Below are positions 1-5,861 of a stretch of DNA of 46,094 bases, piece by piece. Made by a program: the position numbers and the translations under genes. Each line of letters begins with the position of its first letter. Position 1 is the stretch's first letter. Source of the DNA: a virus; the IMG/VR virus record IMGVR_UViG_3300047317_000079, positions 1 through 46,094 of that record; one strand, written 5' to 3'. Below the pieces are notes generated by a model. That model did no database searches and was not told the origin of the DNA. It was given only the letters and a program-made list of their open reading frames with translations.

Positions 1-127
1 CTAACTTAAGTAAAAATATGTTGTAAACCCGCGCAGCACGCATATAATAGTGTCAACAAATCTAGCAAGGACACTGACACAACTAGCCGCACGGGGACAC
101 AAAATGAGCGCACGACTAGCCGCCGCT
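1..127. repeat. Terminal direct repeat, left copy
   Basis: These 127 bases are identical to the last 127 bases of the window (45,968-46,094). An exact overlap of 127 bases is a common k-mer length in short-read assemblers, so the simplest reading is a circular contig whose ends were not trimmed, giving 45,967 unique bases. A real short terminal repeat is possible but less likely, because the repeat cuts through the gene at 104-382. Confidence 0.95.
21..48 (+). promoter_or_regulatory. Sigma70-type promoter for the accessory genes
   Basis: TTGTAA (21-26) and a perfect TATAAT (43-48) are separated by 16 bases. Transcription would start near base 55, about 50 bases before the ATG at 104. It would drive the small ORF and the two lipoproteins, separately from the late block. 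The right end of the window carries the same sequence because of the terminal repeat. Confidence 0.6.
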
Positions 128-382
128 GCTCTCGTCACCTACGACGCAGACATAGCGGACGCAGTAAGAAAGATTCACGAGGAACAAGGAGGGAAGCGGG
201 CGACGTGGAGCGCTGCGGAAGCGTTCGCGGCGTACCTTAGGGGATGCTGGACGTTATCCCTTGCTGCCCACGCAGCGGGGACGACAGAGGAAAAGGTAGT
301 AGCAGCGCTGCTGCTGTATTTCGTCGGTGCGGGTACGTCCACGGTGTGCCGTGGGATAGCCCGTAGGGCATTCAAGTTGTAA
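104..382 (+). CDS. Hypothetical protein, 92 aa, alanine-rich
   Basis: I do not recognise a family. The protein is mostly helical in appearance and alanine-rich, with a short hydrophobic stretch near residues 65-75 (VVAALLLYFVGA). I chose the ATG at 104, preceded by GGGGA six bases upstream, over a GTG at 50, because the GTG sits on the -10 box of the promoter at 21-48. It is the first gene after that promoter, in the accessory segment that interrupts the minus-strand late genes. It may be a moron gene; function unknown. Confidence 0.6.
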   Translation: MSARLAAAALVTYDADIADAVRKIHEEQGGKRATWSAAEAFAAYLRGCWTLSLAAHAAGTTEEKVVAALLLYFVGAGTSTVCRGIARRAFKL

Positions 383-434
383 GATTCTCCGCCGTTAAAG
401 CGGATTGGTACGATAAAACTACTGAGGGCAAAAC

Positions 435-1202
435 ATGTTTAAGATTCTGGGCGCGTCGATCATTGCCGCTTCTTTGCTGGCCGGTTGTGGAGGTGGTGGA
501 GATACACCCGCCAAGCCTGCGGCTAAAACGCTGTCTCTCTCGTTCTACGGCTTGCCGCTCCAGGGTAGCCAAACCACCGCCCATGCTGCGGTTATGCGTG
601 CGGCTTCGAGTGACACCACGGCCTCCGCGCCTGTCGCCAGTTCCGATGCGTCCACAACTACTGTACAGAGCTTGCAGGACGCCTTAGCCGCCCAAGGTGT
701 TACCGCGAACGTCACGGCGCAAGTTATGGACGGGACCACGCTACACGCAATCGTCATGGGCGAGAATAATGGGCTACCGCCGACTCCGGACCAGTTCGGC
801 AAGGACCCTAGCGAATGGCTCATTGTCAATTTCCAGCTAGACGATATGGTTACGCCGTGGACGGATACGAGCCAGCAGGCCGCCGTTAGTCAGTTCGCCA
901 ACGATCTGGCTGTGTTCGTCAACCGCGCGCATGTTAGCGGTAAGCAGGTATTCGTAGTTGCTCCTATCGATCCGTGCGCGGGTTCGCCTACGAGCGACAT
1001 TGTGTACGGGTTAGACTCTGCGATTACCCAGGCGGGTAACTCCGCGCTTATGTACACGGTGGGCGGACTGTCCAATACGCTCGCTACACCCGACCACATG
1101 GGCGCGGATTGCCGTACTCCGGATACGTACTTGCTAAATCTCCGGACCAAGGCCGTAGCCGCTGATATCGCCTCTCGCTACAAAGGTGCTACGGGCCAAT
1201 AA
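435..1202 (+). CDS. Predicted secreted lipoprotein, 255 aa, possibly SGNH-hydrolase-like
   Basis: The N-terminus is a lipoprotein signal: a short charged start, a hydrophobic run and LAGC at residues 15-18, followed by glycines, so the mature protein would be lipidated. A Ser/Thr/Ala-rich linker spans roughly residues 45-75. The C-terminal half has blocks faintly like SGNH/GDSL hydrolases (a Phe-Gln-Leu-Asp-Asp stretch, a QVFVVAPID strand, and PDHMGADC near residue 217), but no clear Ser-Asp-His set can be assigned. The gene follows the small ORF by about 50 bases and precedes a second lipoprotein. Exported phage lipoproteins in such positions often alter the lysogen surface or exclude other phages; that role is inference. 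Confidence 0.6.
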   Translation: MFKILGASIIAASLLAGCGGGGDTPAKPAAKTLSLSFYGLPLQGSQTTAHAAVMRAASSDTTASAPVASSDASTTTVQSLQDALAAQGVTANVTAQVMDGTTLHAIVMGENNGLPPTPDQFGKDPSEWLIVNFQLDDMVTPWTDTSQQAAVSQFANDLAVFVNRAHVSGKQVFVVAPIDPCAGSPTSDIVYGLDSAITQAGNSALMYTVGGLSNTLATPDHMGADCRTPDTYLLNLRTKAVAADIASRYKGATGQ

Positions 1203-1237
1203 TCACGCTAGTATTACGGCTTCCTTCTGGAGGCCGA

Positions 1238-1561
1238 ATGTATAAATCCCTTCTGGCCTGCGCACTCGTCGCGGGCCTTTCTTCTTGTGCCCAGCCAACG
1301 CCGCGCGCACAAGCTCCCGCCGTGACAATAGATGCAGACGGATACGCCCACGCTGCGTGTCCTCCAGGCATGAAAGAGTATTGTCTGAGGCGGGAGTATC
1401 AAGCTCAGTCCTCCGCCGCCCGTGTTTCATATCTGCGGCAATCCCTAGCCATCGATCAAGAGTCGTACAACAAGCACCCGGACGCTCAGCACGCGGCCAC
1501 CCTCGAAGCGTCCAAGGCCCGTCTAGCGGCTGCTATCCAGCAGCAGGAAGCAGGGTACTAG
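1238..1561 (+). CDS. Predicted small lipoprotein, 107 aa
   Basis: A signal peptide of about 16 residues ends in the lipobox-like LSSC, followed by a Pro/Ala-rich linker and a helical, glutamine- and alanine-rich C-terminal half that could form a coiled coil. GGAGG precedes the ATG. An imperfect hairpin (GGCTTCC...GGAGGCC) covers the ribosome binding site and may temper translation. It probably shares a transcript with the preceding lipoprotein. Family not recognised; a moron surface protein is the likeliest role, by context only. Confidence 0.6.
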   Translation: MYKSLLACALVAGLSSCAQPTPRAQAPAVTIDADGYAHAACPPGMKEYCLRREYQAQSSAARVSYLRQSLAIDQESYNKHPDAQHAATLEASKARLAAAIQQQEAGY

Positions 1562-1574
1562 CCCAACAAAGTTG

Positions 1575-1603
1575 TTGACACATACAGTGGGCCAGAGTAC
1601 AGT
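1575..1603 (+). promoter_or_regulatory. Promoter P1 with operator-like word, upstream of the PrtN-family gene
   Basis: TTGACA (1575-1580), a 17-base spacer and TACAGT (1598-1603). The spacer contains AGTGGGCCAG. The block ACAAAGTTGTTGACACA (1566-1582) matches promoter P2 (26,036-26,052) in 16 of 17 bases and recurs on the minus strand at promoter P3. The promoter begins just after the stop of the 107-aa lipoprotein and serves the gene at 1633. Confidence 0.75.
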
Positions 1604-1632
1604 CACTCCATTAACCCAACGGAGTAACGTAA

Positions 1633-1899
1633 CTGAACACTGTTTTTCTTCTCATGGCCCAATTCGGTGCGCGGGCCGTGATACCACTTGAGGAAGTACG
1701 GCGCGAATACTTCTCTCATTTAGAGTTGGATAAGATGTCGGAGAAAATATCGCGTGGGGATATTCCGCTACCCGTAGTACGAGCGGAGAACAGCCGCAAA
1801 GCCGCTAGGGGAGTCTACGTGCAAGACCTTGCGGAGTACATAGACACCCAGAGGGCGGCGGCTGTGAAAGAACGTAATCAGCTTTGCGGCATCCGGTAA
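1633..1899 (+). CDS. PrtN-family DNA-binding protein (activator or excisionase), CTG start
   Basis: The 88-aa product resembles the PrtN pyocin-activator family, small winged-helix-like DNA-binding proteins, along its whole length: N-terminal NTVFLLMAQFGARAVIP, a central LPVVR, a lysine-alanine turn and the C-terminal DLAEYID. The usual family start matches a CTG at 1633, not the ATG at 1654. CTG has GGAG (1621-1624) eight bases upstream and an in-frame TAA directly before it, so the ATG start would lose the conserved NTxFLL segment and have no ribosome binding site. The gene is convergent with the integrase and overlaps its 3' end by 22 bases. Beside int and attP it may be the excisionase rather than a late activator. 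Promoter P1 shares its operator with the early promoter. Confidence 0.75.
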   Translation: MNTVFLLMAQFGARAVIPLEEVRREYFSHLELDKMSEKISRGDIPLPVVRAENSRKAARGVYVQDLAEYIDTQRAAAVKERNQLCGIR

Positions 1900-2987
1900 C
1901 CTAAGGGCGGCTGAGGGAGTGGGGCGACTATATCTAACCACTCCCAGCCCGCGTATTTATCGCCGTACTTCTGGATATGCGCGTACCGTTTAAGGTGCGT
2001 CCACGTCTTGTGTCCTGACATCATAGACACGGCGGGTATATCTTTACCCAGTTCAAATAGACGGCTTACGCCTTCATGCCGCATATCGTGGAAACGTAAG
2101 TCCTCAACCCCTACCGCCTCGCACGCTTTCTTAAACTCGTCGCTAACGGCAGAAGGCGAGTACGGGAAAACTAATACGTCATCTATCCTTGGGACTGCGC
2201 GAGCTATCCTAACGGCCTCCGGGGTTAAATCAACCCACACATTATTTCCTATCTTTTTCTTTGGGTCTTTCATGTCAAAGACCATTAGCCGGGACTCTGC
2301 CTGGTCAATATCAGACCAGCGCATGCGTAGTATCTCGCTGCGACGGCGTGTAGAGAAAATGGCGAACAGCACTATTAGATCGTACGCAAATACGTCTGGA
2401 TTCTCTATGCGCTTAGTTCTTAGGTGCGCTAATACCTTACCTAATTCGTCTAGCGTAGGACGGCGTTCGCGGTGATTAGACGTGCCTGTAATGCCCATTT
2501 CCGATAGAACGTCCAGAGCCTCTACAAATGCGGCTTTATCCAGAGGATAACCCCAAGCAGGTTTAGCTACCTTGAATACCCCTTTAAGGTGTGAGAAATA
2601 GCTGGACGTAGTAACGGGCTCAACATCAAGAGCCCTACCAAATTGTACAAGGACGTTACTGGTTATCTCGGAGCATTTGAGTTTTGCTAACTCCTGCTTC
2701 GCAAGGTATAACAGAGACGTTTTCTTATTATGCGTTAGATTCTTCTGAGACTCGTCTACGTATTGCTTGATTACCCGGCTTAGTGGCGGGTCGTCGGATT
2801 TGATTATCTCTAACGCACCCGGCTTAGCTAGCTCCGTCTCCCGCTTCTTGGTCCACGCCAGAGCGACCGTGCGCCGGTCAAACGTCTGGGTCTCCTGGTG
2901 TATGATTACCCCGCCTCGCCTAATGCGTACTTGGGCTTTGTACGTTGTCTTTCCTGCCGCGCTGGTGCGTGGTGTGATTGTTCCCAT
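1878..2987 (-). CDS. int: Tyrosine-family site-specific integrase
   Basis: A 369-aa tyrosine recombinase with an N-terminal arm-binding region (about 1-65), a core-binding domain (about 66-165) and a C-terminal catalytic domain. The full catalytic set is visible: R215 (STRRRSE), K240, H300 and R303 (HDMRH), H326 (SGH) and Y335 (KRYAH). I start at the ATG at 2987, with a GGGGGAA site upstream. A longer reading from 3029 would run through the putative promoter and arm-type sites. It should join attP with a host attB. The gene overlaps the PrtN-family gene tail to tail and is followed upstream by attP, as expected of a functional temperate-phage integrase. Confidence 0.9.
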   Translation of the reverse strand: MGTITPRTSAAGKTTYKAQVRIRRGGVIIHQETQTFDRRTVALAWTKKRETELAKPGALEIIKSDDPPLSRVIKQYVDESQKNLTHNKKTSLLYLAKQELAKLKCSEITSNVLVQFGRALDVEPVTTSSYFSHLKGVFKVAKPAWGYPLDKAAFVEALDVLSEMGITGTSNHRERRPTLDELGKVLAHLRTKRIENPDVFAYDLIVLFAIFSTRRRSEILRMRWSDIDQAESRLMVFDMKDPKKKIGNNVWVDLTPEAVRIARAVPRIDDVLVFPYSPSAVSDEFKKACEAVGVEDLRFHDMRHEGVSRLFELGKDIPAVSMMSGHKTWTHLKRYAHIQKYGDKYAGWEWLDIVAPLPQPPLGYRMPQS

Positions 2988-3011
2988 GTGTAGTGTTCCC
3001 CCGTTTGTCCG

Positions 3012-3290
3012 TGGCACACTTTTTAGCACACTGGCACACTGCGAACAAGGGATTGTGCGGGATAACGAGGGACTAAAAGGGGGGTCCCTGTATGCTTCTA
3101 GCCCAGTACCAGCAAGGGTTTCTGCCGGAAACGCCCGCTGGGCAAGGAACGGCGTGGAGCACTAGAACCAAGTATTATATGCAGTCGTTTCGTACATTCA
3201 AGTTCTGTAAGTACTTGATTGCAAAGGAAGTGTTCTAGTGTGCCAAAAGTCGTGGCACCCAAACGGCACACCGAGTGCTCCAGTGTGCCA
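3012..3290. other. attP: Candidate attP with flanking arm-type repeats
   Basis: On the integrase side lie TGGCACACT (3012-3020), TAGCACACT (3024-3032) and TGGCACACT (3032-3040). On the far side lie AGTGTGCCA (3237-3245), CGGCACACC (3264-3272) and AGTGTGCCA (3282-3290), mostly inverted relative to the first group, plus a partial copy near 3253. They frame about 195 bases without a gene. Within these, CAAGT (3199-3203) and ACTTG (3213-3217) are an inverted pair nine bases apart, a possible core. This is the arrangement of arm sites around a core expected for a tyrosine integrase. The right-hand GGCACAC/GTGTGCC pair could also form a hairpin ending late transcription. Confidence 0.65.
3020..3048 (-). 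promoter_or_regulatory. Putative integrase promoter overlapping arm-type sites
   Basis: On the minus strand, TTGTTC (3048-3043) and TAAAAA (3025-3020) are 17 bases apart. Two copies of the AGTGTGCCA-type repeat lie between them and a third adjoins the -10, so integrase bound to its arm sites would block its own promoter. The boxes are weak matches. Confidence 0.4.
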
Positions 3291-3295
3291 AACCG

Positions 3296-3616
3296 TTACC
3301 GCAATTTTAGCCGCTTTGCTCCAACCGCCGTGAGGTGGTCCACGAGGTACGCCAAGGGCTCCGCCTCGTTGGACTGTGGATCGATACCGCACGCCCTGAG
3401 AATGGCACTAGCCGCGTGTACCGCCTCATGTACTAGCGTGAGGAGCTTCCCGTCAAAGACACCCACCACACAATCAACCACCTTGCCAGAGTCGAAAGCC
3501 CCGTGTAGGTCCTTGGCGGAGTAATCCTTGTGGTGTCTAAGGGCGTGGAACTCCTTTACTGTGTCCGTGAACACTACCCGCATACCGTACGGCTGCACGG
3601 TGTAGGTGCTTCTCAC
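3296..3616 (-). CDS. Small HExxH putative metallopeptidase, 106 aa
   Basis: The protein carries HEAVH near residue 63, the zinc-binding HExxH of many metallopeptidases, and an acidic EAEPLAYL segment about 20 residues later that could supply the third ligand. It has no signal peptide. The GTG start overlaps the stop of the o-spanin gene, so it is translationally coupled and the last gene of the late operon. A role in lysis or virion processing is conceivable from position only. Confidence 0.6.
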   Translation of the reverse strand: MRSTYTVQPYGMRVVFTDTVKEFHALRHHKDYSAKDLHGAFDSGKVVDCVVGVFDGKLLTLVHEAVHAASAILRACGIDPQSNEAEPLAYLVDHLTAVGAKRLKLR

Positions 3617-3885
3617 TGCGTAGCCGCCTGGGTGTTCTTAGCCTTCCAGGCGCGGAGGGCTGCTTTGTCTGCCCAGTCGCACCCTTCAACCACCGCCCGC
3701 TCATTGGCGATACCTTGCATAGCCCCATTAACCGTATTATCGGCAGGCCGTGGCGCGTGCGCGCAGTCTTGTAGGTAGGCGTCCGGAGGAGACAGCACCT
3801 GGACGACCGTCCGGGGCTGTGTCGCGCAACCAGACATACAGGCAAGGGCGGCCAGCAGGGCTAGCATAATGAGGCTATTTCGCAT
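3613..3885 (-). CDS. o-spanin (Rz1-like outer-membrane lipoprotein)
   Basis: The product of 90 aa begins MRNSLIMLALLAALACMSGC, a lipoprotein signal with a cysteine at residue 20, followed by a proline-containing mature domain with two further cysteines. This fits an outer-membrane spanin subunit that pairs with an inner-membrane partner to fuse the two membranes at lysis. The start at 3885 lies inside the 3' end of the i-spanin gene in another frame, the usual Rz/Rz1 overlap. An in-frame ATG farther upstream would remove the signal peptide from the N-terminus. Confidence 0.75.
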   Translation of the reverse strand: MRNSLIMLALLAALACMSGCATQPRTVVQVLSPPDAYLQDCAHAPRPADNTVNGAMQGIANERAVVEGCDWADKAALRAWKAKNTQAATQ

Positions 3886-4234
3886 CAGGACTCCCGTAGA
3901 CGGCCTGCCAGTACGACTCTGGTACAACCACAGAGGCAGGGGCAGGCGAGGCCGCCACAGCAGAGGCTAGACGGCTGGTAGTGGCTGCTTGGTTCTTGAC
4001 CGCTGCGCTCTGCGCGGAGGCGTGGGCATCTAGGGCCGCACCCAAGGCACTTGCGGCGGTGAGGGCGGCGGCGGTGTTGGCGGCCTCCCTTTCGTTGTCT
4101 TGCTTTAGCTGGGCAATCTGGGCCGTCTGTGCGGCGTTGTGTTCGAAGCCCGCGTAGACTGCTAGGGCTGCACCCGCCAGAATCACTACTCCCAGCAAGG
4201 CGGACAAGACCTTTTCGGTCAAGGTGTCCAGCAT
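3875..4234 (-). CDS. i-spanin (Rz-like inner-membrane protein)
   Basis: The 119-aa protein has one N-terminal membrane segment (about residues 9-27) and then a long alanine- and glutamine-rich helical domain, likely a periplasmic coiled coil, as in Rz. The chosen ATG at 4234 follows GGAGG and overlaps the stop of the holin-like gene. The o-spanin gene begins within its last codons. With the holin candidate upstream it forms a lysis cassette; the endolysin is not here but at 45,464-45,958. Confidence 0.75.
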   Translation of the reverse strand: MLDTLTEKVLSALLGVVILAGAALAVYAGFEHNAAQTAQIAQLKQDNEREAANTAAALTAASALGAALDAHASAQSAAVKNQAATTSRLASAVAASPAPASVVVPESYWQAVYGSPDAK

Positions 4235-4497
4235 CAATCCTCCTTCATAGGCTTGTCTCCGAGCTTCCGCCACAGAGCCCAATCCTTATTAACCAAGCCT
4301 CGCTTGAGGGCAACCGCCGTGCGCGCTGCGCGGGGCAATGCGCCCCAGAAGTAGACCAGCGACAGCACGATAGAAATAGCCGCAGCGTATGAGCTAAGCG
4401 GTAGCTGGGTAAGGCTGTACACGGCGGGGACGGCGGTAGCGGCTACCTTTGCGCCGGATGCTGCTGCGGTGTCTGCCGCGTCTTTAAAAATGCTCAT
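4234..4497 (-). CDS. Holin-like membrane protein, 87 aa
   Basis: The product has a hydrophobic segment around residues 36-53, possibly two counting the weaker stretch before it, and a positively charged C-terminal tail, as in many small phage holins or antiholins. It lies directly upstream of the spanin pair, with overlapping start and stop codons. The sequence does not let me place it in a named holin class. Because the endolysin looks like a SAR type, the partner could be a pinholin; this is inference. Confidence 0.55.
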   Translation of the reverse strand: MSIFKDAADTAAASGAKVAATAVPAVYSLTQLPLSSYAAAISIVLSLVYFWGALPRAARTAVALKRGLVNKDWALWRKLGDKPMKED

Positions 4498-4510
4498 TTA
4501 ATCCTCTAAA

Positions 4511-4819
4511 TTAATCTACGAGCGCACCGCCCGCGAACGTGTAGCGAACCGGGAAGGGTTCCGCCGAGCCGTCCGTAGGTTTAAGCTCGACTAGCGCCGC
4601 CTCGTAGAACGCCCACGGGTCACCCGTAGGTAATTGCGTAATCTGGATTTGCTGCTGGTAAAGAGCCTGCTTACCTGAGTCCTTAGCATCCTTGGATACA
4701 TAAGAGGCGACGGTAACCAACCCGTAATCCCCGTCCTTACTGAGCGTTACTACGTTAGCTACGTGATAGCTAGCAGATGCCCCGGTAGACGGTACTGTGT
4801 AATCTAGTTGAATCGGCAT
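4511..4819 (-). CDS. Tail-associated hypothetical protein, 102 aa
   Basis: It starts MPIQLDYTVPS at 4819, where TAATG couples it to the preceding tail gene; a longer reading from 4924 would overlap that gene heavily. The composition is that of a compact beta-rich protein without membrane segments. It lies between the tail fibre-region genes and the lysis cassette, so a minor tail or chaperone role is likely, but no family is recognised. Confidence 0.6.
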   Translation of the reverse strand: MPIQLDYTVPSTGASASYHVANVVTLSKDGDYGLVTVASYVSKDAKDSGKQALYQQQIQITQLPTGDPWAFYEAALVELKPTDGSAEPFPVRYTFAGGALVD

Positions 4820-5559
4820 TAGATAATCCCTGTCATGTCCAAAACCATAAAGCGGTAATACGACGATTCGTGAAAGCCTACGTAATGGTCTCCAGAGGAG
4901 CCCGCAAACACATGGAACTCCCACGTAACTACACCGCCGCTTACTGCAATACCGGTCATAGAGGTTGGGTCACCGCTACCGCCGCCTGAAGTCAACATAT
5001 AATGCGCGGGGAAGCATCCAGCTATTGCAACGTTTCTACCGTAGGCCCTTTGCTGAGTCTGCACACCTGGATAAGTTGAACCCGTGGCGTCAAACCCGGA
5101 GGTCCCAACGCCGCCCATATACTGGCCTTCAATAACGTCAATAATCCGCGCGAACGGGCTAGCGGCATCTGCTATTAACGTACCCGCCGCGTTAAACACC
5201 TGGAGACCAAATCTGTTATTGGTTGGTGCGACGTTATCGAAAATATATAAAGTGACGTTACACGGGGACGCGCCGATAAACTCAGCCGTATACGTGTTAG
5301 AGGCCACCTGTGTAAATCGCCACGGGGTAACCATAACGTTACCGGAGCCTACAAACGCAAACAGAGGGCTGCTAGCTACAAAGCTAAACTTGGTGTACCA
5401 GTAGGTAACGCTAAACTGCGTCCCCACGTTGTTAAACGTTGTGGGGATGCTAGTCTGTGTCAGTGCCTGGGTTAATGCCTGGGTTAGCTGGTAATTAGCT
5501 GTGGTCCCGTCGATCTGATAAATACCACTTGTGTTAAACGCCTGAAATCCTGCTGTCAC
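4819..5559 (-). CDS. Tail-tip accessory protein with duplicated GLQxxN module, 246 aa
   Basis: Two related segments are visible: GFQAFNTSG at residues 4-12 and GLQVFNAAGT at 118-127. The same motif opens the upstream 100-aa protein (GLQIWNASGT). The gene therefore looks like a duplicated and enlarged member of a small family found downstream of gpJ in lambda-like tails. A short LTQA repeat lies at residues 25-35. The GTG start shares a base with the preceding stop. Likely a virion surface or receptor-binding accessory protein; its exact role is unknown. Confidence 0.65.
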   Translation of the reverse strand: MTAGFQAFNTSGIYQIDGTTANYQLTQALTQALTQTSIPTTFNNVGTQFSVTYWYTKFSFVASSPLFAFVGSGNVMVTPWRFTQVASNTYTAEFIGASPCNVTLYIFDNVAPTNNRFGLQVFNAAGTLIADAASPFARIIDVIEGQYMGGVGTSGFDATGSTYPGVQTQQRAYGRNVAIAGCFPAHYMLTSGGGSGDPTSMTGIAVSGGVVTWEFHVFAGSSGDHYVGFHESSYYRFMVLDMTGII

Positions 5560-5861
5560 TAAAAGACCCCGAAGAACACCCAGCCGGTAACCGGATACCT
5601 GTTAGTAGTACCGCCGTCCGTGTCGTACACCCACGTAATACCGCCCGCGTTAATGGTGAACATAGGAGGCGGCGTTATTTGGTTTACGTGCTTAAACAGA
5701 AAATCAGGCTGGAAGGAATAAAACGGCGTACCTTGGCTAAGGTCCGCTACTGCATTGCCGTTTGTACCTGTCACGCGGGCGCTACCTACGATGCGCCCTA
5801 ATCTATCTGACGAGTCCAGGATTAAAGTCCCGGACGCGTTCCAAATTTGCAACCCTTGCAT
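5559..5861 (-). CDS. Small tail-tip accessory protein, 100 aa
   Basis: It begins MQGLQIWNASGTLILD, the motif repeated twice in the 246-aa protein encoded next to it. It is beta-rich, with aromatic residues near the C-terminus (GWVFFGVF). Start and stop codons overlap with gpJ (TAATG). Small proteins of this kind commonly follow the host-specificity gene in lambda-like phages and are assumed to sit at the tail tip. Confidence 0.65.
   Translation of the reverse strand: MQGLQIWNASGTLILDSSDRLGRIVGSARVTGTNGNAVADLSQGTPFYSFQPDFLFKHVNQITPPPMFTINAGGITWVYDTDGGTTNRYPVTGWVFFGVF

Noticed and set aside
51-56. TTGACA on the minus strand at bases 56-51 as an endolysin promoter
   Set aside because: No -10 box at 15-19 bases; the position 17 bases away reads CGCGGG.
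3012-3290. Repeats near int as a CRISPR-like or iteron array
   Set aside because: Nine-base copies in two opposite groups beside an integrase fit arm-type sites better than iterons or CRISPR repeats.
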